From the NCBI GenBank assembly GCA_015486785.1, contig WFQZ01000295.1, positions 1-19,157 on the forward strand: 19,157 nucleotides of DNA. Reading direction: 5' to 3'. Positions within the stretch are counted from its first letter, which is position 1; every line of letters begins with the position of its first letter. Of the stretch, positions 1-6,853 are shown piece after piece. The position numbers and the translations under genes were made by a program. A model generated the notes under the pieces. That model was not told the DNA's origin, made no database searches, and saw only the letters and a program-made list of their open reading frames with translations. The stretch comes from Thermoflexales bacterium (GTDB taxonomy: Bacteria > Chloroflexota > Anaerolineae > B4-G1 > SLSP01).

Positions 1-171
1 CTCTATCGCTTCACCCCCTTCTCGCAAGATGCTCAACCCGGGATTCGGGGCAAGTGCCCGCTAGAGTTGGCCGGTTATGACATCAGCCAGGTGACAATGG
101 CTTCCCTTTGCGCCGGTCTGAGCGTCGCCTGGCCTTTGAAGACACCCCAGAATTATGTCCCAAACTCGTGA
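1..171 (+). CDS. Possible 3' end of an upstream gene (partial, unrecognised)
   Basis: Frame 1 stays open from the window edge to a TGA at 169-171, giving 56 residues that end ...KTPQNYVPNS. I do not recognise a family. The composition looks moderately protein-like, but an open frame of this length in GC-rich DNA can be chance. If real, it ends about 40 bases before the promoter of the next operon. I see no terminator hairpin after it. Confidence 0.25.
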   Translation, partial: LYRFTPFSQDAQPGIRGKCPLELAGYDISQVTMASLCAGLSVAWPLKTPQNYVPNS

Positions 172-209
172 CGCTCTCAAAGCCAAATCACGCGGGCAGC
201 GCGGGGACA

Positions 210-218
210 TGTTATAAT
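210..218 (+). promoter_or_regulatory. Extended -10 promoter (TGTTATAAT) driving the glycan operon
   Basis: TG at 210-211, one spacer base, then a perfect TATAAT at 213-218. No recognisable -35 lies 16-18 bases upstream, which is acceptable for an extended -10 element. The expected transcription start, 6-7 bases after the hexamer, falls on the ATG at 225. There is no Shine-Dalgarno between the hexamer and the ATG, so the mRNA is probably leaderless. Confidence 0.6.
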
Positions 219-224
219 GTCGCT

Positions 225-1106
225 ATGGATTTGGGGATCGTGATTGTCAATTACAACACCCGCACGCTATTGCGCCGCTGCCTGGAGACGGTTTACGCCA
301 GCACCGGCGTTTCGCTGGAGGTGTGCGTGGTGGACAATGCTTCCCACGATGGCAGCGCGGCGATGGTGGCGGAGGCGTTCCCGCAGGTGCACTTGATCGT
401 CAACCGCGAGAACCTCGGCTATCCGGCGGCCAACAATCAAGGGCTGCGGCTGCTGGGATTCACCACCGCCGAGGACGCGCCGCGTTACGCGCTGTTGCTC
501 AACCCCGATACGGAAGTCCCGCCGCAGGGGCTGGCGCAGGTGGTGGCTTACGCCGACGCGCATCCCCAAGTGGGCGTGGTGGGGCCGAAGTTGGTGCGCC
601 CTAACGGGTCGTTGGATTTGGCTTGCCGCCGCTCGTTCCCCTCCCCCGAAGTGGCCTTCTACCGCATGGCCGGACTTTCCCGCTTGTTCCCCAAAAGCCG
701 CCGCTTTGGCCGCTACAATCTCACCTACCTGGACGTGGATCAGACCGCCGAGGTGGATGCGGTCGTCGGGGCGTTTATGCTGGTGCGGCGCGAGGCTCTG
801 CTCCAAGTGGGGCTGCTGGATGATACGTTCTTTATGTACGGCGAGGATTTGGATTGGGCCTTCCGCATCAAAGAGGCCGGCTGGAAGGTGATGTACTACC
901 CAGAAGTCACGGTGCTGCACGTCAAGCGGGCCGCCAGCCGACAGAATCCACGGGCGCAGGTGGAGTTCTGGCGGGCGATGGAGATTTTCTACCGCAAGCA
1001 TTACGCCGCGCAGACGCCCCGGCTGCTGCACTACCTCATCCTGGGCGCGGTGCGATTTCAAACCCGCTGGATGCAATGGCGCGTTTCTCGTGAGGGGAAA
1101 AGATGA
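225..1106 (+). CDS. Family 2 glycosyltransferase (rhamnosyltransferase-like)
   Basis: This is a predicted cytoplasmic or membrane-associated GT-A glycosyltransferase that moves a sugar from a nucleotide donor to a growing surface glycan. The 293-residue protein opens with the GT2 pattern LGIVIVNYNT. It continues with VVDNASHDGS, the NRENLGYPAANNQG stretch typical of dTDP-rhamnosyltransferase-like GT2 enzymes, and NPDTEV, which supplies the acidic donor/metal site. GEDLDW lies before the C-terminal acceptor region. The ORF extends upstream to 108, but the homologous start is the ATG at 225, which sits 6 bases behind an extended -10 box and has no ribosome site. Its last four bases overlap the start of the next gene (ATGA), indicating translational coupling. 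The donor and acceptor cannot be read from the sequence. Confidence 0.88.
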   Translation: MDLGIVIVNYNTRTLLRRCLETVYASTGVSLEVCVVDNASHDGSAAMVAEAFPQVHLIVNRENLGYPAANNQGLRLLGFTTAEDAPRYALLLNPDTEVPPQGLAQVVAYADAHPQVGVVGPKLVRPNGSLDLACRRSFPSPEVAFYRMAGLSRLFPKSRRFGRYNLTYLDVDQTAEVDAVVGAFMLVRREALLQVGLLDDTFFMYGEDLDWAFRIKEAGWKVMYYPEVTVLHVKRAASRQNPRAQVEFWRAMEIFYRKHYAAQTPRLLHYLILGAVRFQTRWMQWRVSREGKR

Positions 1107-2518
1107 AAGCCGAGCATGCGAACCGCCTCTTCATAGCTCTGCTGGTCGTGACCGACATCCTGATGGCCGGATTGGCCTTCGTGCTGGCTTACATCCTGCG
1201 GCAGACGATCCCCTGGCCCGCGCCGTCGGAGGGGATGGGCACGGCGTTGTACCTGCCGATGCTGCCGATCCACACCATCTCGCTGATCCTGGTGTTGTTC
1301 TTCGCGCGGCAGTACCGTTTGACGCAGGTTTCGCGCGTGGATGAGTTCATCGGCATCGTGACGGCGATCACCATCGGCTCGCTGATGGGCGTGGCCGTGG
1401 CCTCGCTGTTGCTGCGGGATTTCGTCATCGGGCCGAGCTACTCCCGCGTGATGGTGCTGTACGCTTGGGCCTTGTCCATCCTCCTGATCACCTTCGGGCG
1501 GCTGTTCAATAGCTGGCTGCGCAAGCGGCTCATCCGCAGCGGCTGGGGACGCCGCCGCGTGCTCATCGTGGGCACCGGCGATGTGGCGCGGATGATCTTG
1601 CAAAAGCTGCTCTGGGTGCCCGAACTGGGGTACGATCTGGCGGGCATCGTGAGCCTCCACGAGAACGAGCCGCTTTCATCCCTGCTGGGCGTGCCGGTGG
1701 TGGGCAACGCCGCGCACATGAGCGACATCATCCAGACGCGGCAGGCGGATGAGGTGATCATCGCGCTGCCGGATGAGACGCCGCACCGAGATATTTTGTG
1801 GCTGATTTCCGAGTGCGAGCGGGGGCGGGTGACGATCCGCGTGTACCCCGACTTGTTCCAGATTATGGCCGGGCCGGTGGGCATCGGCGAGCTGGGCGGG
1901 ATTCCGGTGCTCACGGTGCGCGACATCGCGCTCACCGGATGGCGGCGCGTCGCCAAGCGCGGGATGGACATCGTGGGGTCGGCGGTGGGGCTGGTACTGC
2001 TTTCGCCGCTGATGATGCTCATCGCGCTGCTGATCAAGCTGGAATCGCCGGGGCCGGTGTTCTACATCCAAGAGCGCATGGGGCTGGATGCCCGACCCTT
2101 CCCGATCATCAAATTCCGCTCTATGCGGGCGGATGCCGAAAAGAGCGGGCCGGGCTGGACGCGCGAAAACGACCCTCGGCGCACGAAAATCGGCACGTTT
2201 TTGCGGGCCACCAACCTCGATGAGCTGCCGCAGTTCATCAACGTGCTGTTGGGCTATATGAGCCTCGTCGGGCCGCGCCCGGAGCGTCCGGTCTACGTGG
2301 AGCAGTTCCGCCGCAGCATCCCGCGCTATATGGATCGCCACCGCGAGCGGGCCGGGATGACCGGCTGGGCGCAGGTCAACGGCTACCGGGGCGATACGTC
2401 CATCATTGAACGGACGAAATACGACCTGTGGTACATTGAGAACTGGTCTTTGTGGCTGGATATCAAGATCATCCTGCGCACGATTTTGCAGATATTTCAT
2501 TCTCCCAATGCGTACTAA
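1103..2518 (+). CDS. Polyprenyl glycosylphosphotransferase (undecaprenyl-phosphate sugar-1-P transferase)
   Basis: The enzyme starts glycan assembly by moving a sugar-1-phosphate from a nucleotide sugar to undecaprenyl phosphate in the membrane. The 471 residues have the full-length WbaP/WcaJ-type layout. Four N-terminal membrane segments lie within about residues 8-135. A soluble Rossmann-like domain follows, with RVLIVGTGDVARM near 150. A re-entrant hydrophobic helix around 290-315 leads into the catalytic domain: SPGPVFYIQERMG, FRSMR, TNLDELPQFINVL, SLVGPRPERP and the terminal TGWAQVNGYRG. All conserved catalytic-domain blocks are present, so it should be active. It overlaps the preceding GT2 gene by four bases and belongs to the same surface-polysaccharide operon. 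The sugar specificity is not visible. Confidence 0.93.
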   Translation: MKAEHANRLFIALLVVTDILMAGLAFVLAYILRQTIPWPAPSEGMGTALYLPMLPIHTISLILVLFFARQYRLTQVSRVDEFIGIVTAITIGSLMGVAVASLLLRDFVIGPSYSRVMVLYAWALSILLITFGRLFNSWLRKRLIRSGWGRRRVLIVGTGDVARMILQKLLWVPELGYDLAGIVSLHENEPLSSLLGVPVVGNAAHMSDIIQTRQADEVIIALPDETPHRDILWLISECERGRVTIRVYPDLFQIMAGPVGIGELGGIPVLTVRDIALTGWRRVAKRGMDIVGSAVGLVLLSPLMMLIALLIKLESPGPVFYIQERMGLDARPFPIIKFRSMRADAEKSGPGWTRENDPRRTKIGTFLRATNLDELPQFINVLLGYMSLVGPRPERPVYVEQFRRSIPRYMDRHRERAGMTGWAQVNGYRGDTSIIERTKYDLWYIENWSLWLDIKIILRTILQIFHSPNAY

Positions 2519-2545
2519 CAACCATCATCTAAGGTGCGATAAGTT

Positions 2546-3346
2546 ATGGACAAGCAATCATCTGGCGTTGTGCCCTCAGTGCTCTACGATGAGCGGTATT
2601 TTTTGCACGTGTGCGAAGGCTACCAAGAATTTCTCTCCGGCGAAGGGGAATACCTTTCGCAGCGGCTGGCCGAGGCGTTAGCGCGGGCCGGCATCGCGCC
2701 GGGGATGAAGGTGCTGGACGTGGGGTGTGGGCGGGGAGAAATCCTGCGGCACACAACCGCGTTGGGCGCGTGGGCCTTCGGGATTGATTACGCCGCCGCC
2801 GCCGTGCGCCTCTCGCGCGGCATCGCGCAGCAGGAGCCGGAGCACGACCGCCCCATCGGCGTCTATCAAGCCTCCGCGTTGTTCCTCCCCTTTGAGGATC
2901 GGCTGTTTGACCGGGTGCTGATGCTGGACATTGTGGAGCATCTCTACCCGCAAGAGCTGGATACGGCGTTGCGCGAGGCTTACCGGGTGCTCAAGCCCGG
3001 CGGCAGGATCATCATTCACACCGCGCCCAACGTGTGGTACGACCGATACGCTTATCCGATTGTGCGGGCCATCCGTTGCGCGATGGGGCAATGTGCCGCG
3101 TATCCTAAGGACCCCCGCGCCATCATCCCGGAGAATCTCCACGTCCACGTCAACGAACAATCGGCGTTGAGCTTGTGGCGCAACTTGCGGCGGGCCGGAT
3201 TCCGCGAGGTGCGCTCCTGGTTGAGCACGCCGCCCCAACATCGGAGTGAAAATCCGCTCTTCCGCGCCGCCCGCTGGCTGCTGTTCAACGTCCCGCCGTG
3301 GCGGTGGTTTTTTGAGCGGGAAGTTTTTGCCGTGGGAGAGAAGTGA
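2546..3346 (+). CDS. Class I SAM-dependent methyltransferase
   Basis: This is a 266-residue Methyltransf_11-type Rossmann methyltransferase. Motif I is VLDVGCGRG at residues 56-64. The motif IV region reads FDRVLMLDIVEHLYP, and the post-motif segment YRVLKPGGRIIIHTAPN is typical of small-molecule and glycan methyltransferases. The start is supported by AAGGTG at 2531-2536, nine bases before the ATG. It follows the sugar-transferase gene after 27 bases and overlaps the sortase gene by four bases (GTGA). From context, a likely role is O-methylation of a sugar in, or at the end of, the glycan made by the two preceding gene products. The substrate cannot be deduced. Confidence 0.87.
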   Translation: MDKQSSGVVPSVLYDERYFLHVCEGYQEFLSGEGEYLSQRLAEALARAGIAPGMKVLDVGCGRGEILRHTTALGAWAFGIDYAAAAVRLSRGIAQQEPEHDRPIGVYQASALFLPFEDRLFDRVLMLDIVEHLYPQELDTALREAYRVLKPGGRIIIHTAPNVWYDRYAYPIVRAIRCAMGQCAAYPKDPRAIIPENLHVHVNEQSALSLWRNLRRAGFREVRSWLSTPPQHRSENPLFRAARWLLFNVPPWRWFFEREVFAVGEK

Positions 3347-4257
3347 AAGACCGTCGCTGGGTAGACGAACTCACCATTGAGGAGTTAGAGGAAATCTTGC
3401 GCCTCAAGCGGCGCGAGGAGCGGCTCAAGCGGCTGCGCGAAAGGGGCGCGGCACGGGCAAGTCAAGCCGAAACGCGCACCCCGCGCCCGCTTGACCTGCC
3501 CCGTCCGGCGGAGGGCGGGACGCAGTACAGCGCGGTCATCGAAAGTCCACGCCGCGCCCGTCCCCGGCGCGGCATCCGCTGGGGCTGGATATGGGATCGC
3601 TTCCTGCTGCTGATTGAGGTGCTGGCTCTGCTGGGCTTCCTGCTGGTGGTGCTGCAAATGTCGCTCACGCTCCAGACGCTGAACCAGGAGAGCCGCGCCG
3701 CGCAATCGCAGCCCACGCCCACGCCCACGCCGGTCATCGGGGTAGGGATTCTACCCGGCGGCCACACGCCCCCGGACGCGCAAGGACAGACGCAGCCGGC
3801 TCCCATTCCGCCGCACCTCCGCGCTCTGATCGCCGAGGTCACGCCGCTGCCGGTCCCCACGCCCGGCCCGGAGCAAGCCCGCCGCATCGTCATCCCCGCC
3901 ATCGGGGTAGATGCGCCGGTTGTGGAGGGGGACGATTGGGAATCGCTGAAGAAAGGGGCCGGGCACCACATCGGCTCGGCCAACCCCGGTGAACGGGGCA
4001 ACTGCGTCATCTCCGCCCACGACGATGTGTACGGCGAAATCTTCCGCGACCTGCCCAAGGTGCAAGTGGGCGACGAGGTGCGTTTGTACACCGAGACGCA
4101 GGTCTACCGCTACACAGTCGTCCAATCGCGCATCATCGCCCCCGACGAAATCGGAGTGATGGCGCCCACCCATAGCCCTGTTCTCACCTTGATTTCGTGT
4201 TATCCTTACGGCGTTGACACCCATCGCATCGTGGTCATCGCCACCCTGCAATCTTAA
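3343..4257 (+). CDS. Membrane-anchored sortase (class D/E-like transpeptidase)
   Basis: A sortase cleaves a C-terminal sorting signal and joins the protein to a cell-surface nucleophile. The 304-residue protein starts at a GTG that overlaps the stop of the methyltransferase gene. It has a charged, helix-prone cytoplasmic N-terminus (1-80), one membrane span at about 86-109 and a Pro/Thr-rich linker (QPTPTPTP). The sortase barrel runs from about 180 to the end. The catalytic residues are visible: His226 in ISAHDD, Cys286 in TLISCYPYG and Arg295 in THRIVV. The long polar N-terminus is larger than in minimal class D enzymes. No LPxTG-type substrate is encoded in the window. Its place in a glycan operon suggests surface assembly, but the target is unknown. 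Confidence 0.9.
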   Translation: MKDRRWVDELTIEELEEILRLKRREERLKRLRERGAARASQAETRTPRPLDLPRPAEGGTQYSAVIESPRRARPRRGIRWGWIWDRFLLLIEVLALLGFLLVVLQMSLTLQTLNQESRAAQSQPTPTPTPVIGVGILPGGHTPPDAQGQTQPAPIPPHLRALIAEVTPLPVPTPGPEQARRIVIPAIGVDAPVVEGDDWESLKKGAGHHIGSANPGERGNCVISAHDDVYGEIFRDLPKVQVGDEVRLYTETQVYRYTVVQSRIIAPDEIGVMAPTHSPVLTLISCYPYGVDTHRIVVIATLQS

Positions 4258-4267
4258 GACAACTTTC

Positions 4268-4275
4268 AGGAGGGG
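4268..4275 (+). promoter_or_regulatory. Strong ribosome binding site of the 90-residue protein
   Basis: AGGAGGGG lies just before the ATG at 4278. It is the strongest ribosome site in this operon, where upstream genes rely on overlaps or a leaderless start, so the small protein may be made in higher amounts. Confidence 0.7.
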
Positions 4276-4277
4276 AA

Positions 4278-4550
4278 ATGGCTAAGAAAGGCAAAAAGAG
4301 AAGTTCGGGCAAATCACGGCTTTCCAAGAAACAGCGCTACATCCCGGAGGCCAAAGCGGTAAGCGCGGCCACCGCAGAAACGGGGAGCACTTTACAACGC
4401 AAAGCCGTTAAGAAGGCCACCTCACGCATCCCGACGGAAGAGGAATTGGCCCAAGAGTATCGCTACGTGCTGACAGACCTCAAGAAGATCGGTTGGCTGG
4501 CCCTGGCGATGCTGGCCTTGCTGATCGCCCTGGCCTTCATCATCGTCTAA
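4278..4550 (+). CDS. Small tail-anchored membrane protein (unknown function)
   Basis: This 90-residue protein is not recognised as a named family. The first 30 residues are very basic (KKGKKRSSGKSRLSKKQRY), followed by an Ala/Thr-rich segment and the acidic patch PTEEELAQEYRYVLTDLKK. A single hydrophobic helix occupies about residues 73-90, up to the last residue. That layout predicts a C-terminally anchored membrane protein with a positively charged cytoplasmic face. It is the last gene of the glycan/sortase operon, 20 bases after the sortase, and is closed by a terminator. It may be an accessory of the membrane-bound glycan or sortase machinery, which is inference from position only. Confidence 0.72.
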   Translation: MAKKGKKRSSGKSRLSKKQRYIPEAKAVSAATAETGSTLQRKAVKKATSRIPTEEELAQEYRYVLTDLKKIGWLALAMLALLIALAFIIV

Positions 4551-4570
4551 TCGCACCGTTAAGCACCCCA

Positions 4571-4607
4571 AAGAGCGCGGAAGCTAAATTCCGCGCTCTT
4601 TTTGTTT
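4571..4607 (+). terminator. Intrinsic terminator of the glycan/sortase operon
   Basis: A perfect 12-base-pair stem (4571-4582 with 4589-4600) has the six-base loop GCTAAA and is followed by a T-rich tail, TTTGTTT. It lies 20 bases after the last stop codon. Confidence 0.92.
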
Positions 4608-4646
4608 CCGGGCCGCACCGGCATATACTTCGCCTCCCTAAGCAAC

Positions 4647-4674
4647 TTTACGCCGCTCCATAATCAAGTATGAT
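4647..4674 (+). promoter_or_regulatory. Candidate promoter for the ABC exporter leader
   Basis: TTTACG at 4647-4652 and TATGAT at 4669-4674 are separated by 16 bases, a reasonable vegetative sigma-factor match. Transcription would start near 4681 and produce an approximately 300-base leader before the first ABC gene. Confidence 0.45.
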
Positions 4675-4715
4675 GACGCGCGGCTGCGGCCACCATATAA
4701 ATCAGGAGGTATCCA

Positions 4716-4811
4716 ATGGTCAGCTTGAACACAGTACCGCAAATGAAAGTAAGCAACTCTCCGCTTCACGGCATCGCGTTTAAGGCACAAGAGCACCGTC
4801 CGCCGGGATAG
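4716..4811 (+). CDS. Candidate 31-codon leader peptide upstream of the ABC exporter
   Basis: A perfect AGGAGG at 4704-4709 sits six bases before an ATG that opens a 31-codon frame ending at TAG 4809-4811. The peptide begins MVSLNTVPQM and ends HRPPG-stop. It has no membrane span or known domain. The final Pro-Pro-Gly just before the stop is a known type of ribosome-slowing sequence. The last codons overlap the first arm of a possible chain of competing hairpins (see the leader structure). This points to a regulatory leader peptide for the exporter genes rather than a functional protein. Short frames can occur by chance; the ribosome site and the context are what support this one. Confidence 0.5.
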   Translation: MVSLNTVPQMKVSNSPLHGIAFKAQEHRPPG

Positions 4812-4944
4812 GTTGACTGCCTCCATCCACAATACAACAGCGAAACAGTTTACCTCCGGCGAGCGGGCGTTGGCACGCTGCACAGTTGATCTGATGCAGC
4901 AGGATAATGACCCCGCTCGTTTTGCGTCTCTGTAGGCGAGCGGG
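4801..4944 (+). promoter_or_regulatory. Candidate attenuator with four mutually exclusive RNA segments
   Basis: Segment 1 (CGCCGG, 4801-4806, inside the end of the leader ORF) can pair with 4856-4861. Segment 2 (CGAGCGGG, 4860-4867) can pair with segment 3 (CCCGCTCG, 4912-4919), after which TTTT follows. Segment 4 (CGAGCGGG, 4937-4944) is identical to segment 2 and can also pair with segment 3. A separate GCTGCA/TGCAGC hairpin (4877-4882 with 4895-4900) lies between segments 2 and 3. This is the 1-2-3-4 topology of translation-coupled attenuators. The T-tract is short (four bases), so translational control is an alternative to termination. Confidence 0.4.
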
Positions 4945-4978
4945 ATAGAGTTAAACATTCAAGTTGTGAGGACACAGT

Positions 4979-6853
4979 ATGACTCAAAAGCTCGATCCAA
5001 AACTCAAGCATAGGTTGGACAAAGATATTTCCCACGCGGTGACCAATAACCGCATCGTGGGGTTGTGGCGGCTGATGGACGGCTTCCATTGGCTCTACGG
5101 CGGGGCGATGGTCGCCATCGCCCTGGCCGCGCTGATCCGCTCGCTGGGCTACCGGCTGGTGCAAAAGATCGTGGATCAGGTCTTTGAGCAAGGCTTGTAC
5201 CAAAACGCTTTGCCCTGGCTGGCGCTGACTTTCGTGGGATTGGCCGCGCTGGAAGGCGTTTTCGTCTACCTGCGCAGCATCTGGTCCGCGCAGACCGCCG
5301 AGGGGATAACGCTGCGCTTGCGCAACTACATCTACGATCACTTGCAACGGCTGCCGTTCACCTTCCACGATTACGTCAAAACCGGCGAGCTGATCCAGCG
5401 GGCCACGTCGGACGTGAGCGCACTGCGGCGGTTTTTTGCCGATCAGGCCGTGGGCATCGGGCGGATTCTGGCCCTGTTCACGGTCAACCTGGCGATGGTG
5501 CTTTCTATGAACTGGAAGTTGGGCTTGCTCTCCATCGTGATCCTGCCCTTCATCGTCGGCCTGTCGCTCTTCTTCTTCGGACGAGTGTCCAAGGCTTACA
5601 AATCCTACCAAGAACAAGAGGCCAGACTTTCCACCACGCTCCAGGAGAACTTGAGCGGGGTGCGGGTGGTGCGGGCCTTCGCGCGGCAAGATTACGAGAA
5701 GGACAAGTTCAATCTGGAAAATTGGGAAAAGTATCAACGCGGCAAACGGCTGATCTTGATGCACTCGCTCTACTGGCCGCTTTCCGACATCCTGTGCGCC
5801 GCGCAAAGGCTGTTGGTCATCGCCGTGGGGGCGTCGATGACGATGCGCGGGGAGATCACCGTGGGGACGTACATCGCCGCCATGGCCATGGTCACGTGGA
5901 TCATCTTGCCGATGCGCAACCTGGGGCGGCTGATCGTGCAAGTTTCTACCGGGCTGGTTTCCTACAACCGGGTAATGGCGGTGCTGGCTCACCCACGGGA
6001 GGACATCGAGGGCGGCTCCGTGCCGGAGGACACGGTCATTCGCGGCGCGATCAGCTTTGAAGATGTGAGCTTCTCCTACGAGCCGGAGTTGATCCTATCC
6101 GATTCGCCGGACAAACCGGCGGCGACTCCGGCGGAGGGAACGCCCTCGCCGGTACTGCACCACGTCACCTTCCAATGCGAGCCGGGGAGCGTGGTCGCCC
6201 TGCTCGGTTCGACCGGTTCGGGGAAGACCAGCATCATCAACCTGCTGCTGCGCTTCTACAATACGAGCAGCGGGCGCATCCTGCTGGATGGCCGCCCGCT
6301 GGAAACTTACCCTCGGACGTTGCTGCGGCGGCAAATCGGCATCGTGGAGCAAGAACCGTTCTTGTTCTCCCGCAGCATCCGCGACAACATCGCCTACGGG
6401 GCGCAGCGTCCCGTGACCCAGGCGGAAATTGAGGCCGCCGCCCGCGCCGCCGCCATCCACGACATCATCAGCACCTTCCCGCAAGGCTACGATACCATCG
6501 TGGGCGAGAAAGGCGTCACCCTCTCCGGCGGGCAGAGGCAGCGGGTCGCCATCGCGCGGGCCTTGCTCAAAGACCCGCGCATCCTGGTGCTGGACGACGC
6601 GACTTCGTCCGTGGATACGGAAACGGAAGATGTGATCCGCCAGGCGTTGGCGCGGCTGATTCCCGGACGCACCACGTTCATCATCGCCCACCGCATCCAA
6701 TCGGTGATGAACGCCGATTTGATCCTGGTGCTGGATCACGGGCGGATCGTGCAATCGGGCACGCACGCCGAGTTGATGGCGCAAGAAGGCCCGTATCGTC
6801 AGATTTACGAAATTCAATCCCGCGTCGCGGCGGACATTGAGGAGGCACAATGA
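4979..6853 (+). CDS. ABC exporter half-transporter with degenerate ATP site (BmrC/TM287-type)
   Basis: This fused membrane-ATPase subunit of 624 residues would form a heterodimeric type IV ABC exporter with the next gene product. Six membrane helices occupy about residues 35-325. The ATPase domain has Walker A GSTGSGKT (410-417), the Q-loop in GIVEQEPFLF, an intact signature LSGGQ (515-519), Walker B ILVLDD (535-540) and the switch His571. The catalytic glutamate after Walker B is replaced by Asp540, as in the degenerate-site subunits BmrC, LmrC and TM287. A Pro/Ala/Ser-rich insertion of about 20 residues (near 370-390) lies before the Walker A strand. It overlaps the partner gene by four bases (ATGA). 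Likely substrates are drugs or lipids; the exact cargo is unknown. Confidence 0.93.
   Translation: MTQKLDPKLKHRLDKDISHAVTNNRIVGLWRLMDGFHWLYGGAMVAIALAALIRSLGYRLVQKIVDQVFEQGLYQNALPWLALTFVGLAALEGVFVYLRSIWSAQTAEGITLRLRNYIYDHLQRLPFTFHDYVKTGELIQRATSDVSALRRFFADQAVGIGRILALFTVNLAMVLSMNWKLGLLSIVILPFIVGLSLFFFGRVSKAYKSYQEQEARLSTTLQENLSGVRVVRAFARQDYEKDKFNLENWEKYQRGKRLILMHSLYWPLSDILCAAQRLLVIAVGASMTMRGEITVGTYIAAMAMVTWIILPMRNLGRLIVQVSTGLVSYNRVMAVLAHPREDIEGGSVPEDTVIRGAISFEDVSFSYEPELILSDSPDKPAATPAEGTPSPVLHHVTFQCEPGSVVALLGSTGSGKTSIINLLLRFYNTSSGRILLDGRPLETYPRTLLRRQIGIVEQEPFLFSRSIRDNIAYGAQRPVTQAEIEAAARAAAIHDIISTFPQGYDTIVGEKGVTLSGGQRQRVAIARALLKDPRILVLDDATSSVDTETEDVIRQALARLIPGRTTFIIAHRIQSVMNADLILVLDHGRIVQSGTHAELMAQEGPYRQIYEIQSRVAADIEEAQ

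Larger units (their letters stand above)
4608..4978 (+). other. 371-base gene-poor leader region before the ABC genes
   Basis: Apart from the candidate promoter, the 31-codon frame and the hairpin segments listed separately, I see no conserved gene here. An antisense open frame across 4638-4958 has an unusual Cys/Arg/Ser-rich composition and no recognisable domain, so I treat it as non-coding. The ribosome site of the first ABC gene is TGAGGA at 4967-4972, six bases before its ATG. Confidence 0.6.

Noticed and set aside
3712..3730. CCCACG tandem units in the sortase gene as a phase-variable repeat
   Set aside because: Only three units, in frame, encoding the Pro-Thr linker; six-base units would not shift the frame.
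4813..4838. TTGACT as a -35 box for a second promoter before the ABC genes
   Set aside because: The only -10-like hexamer (TACAAC) is 14 bases away and matches poorly.
4638..4958. Antisense 106-codon open frame in the ABC leader region
   Set aside because: It has Cys/Arg/Ser-rich composition, no domain, and no support against the plus-strand promoter, ribosome site and hairpins.
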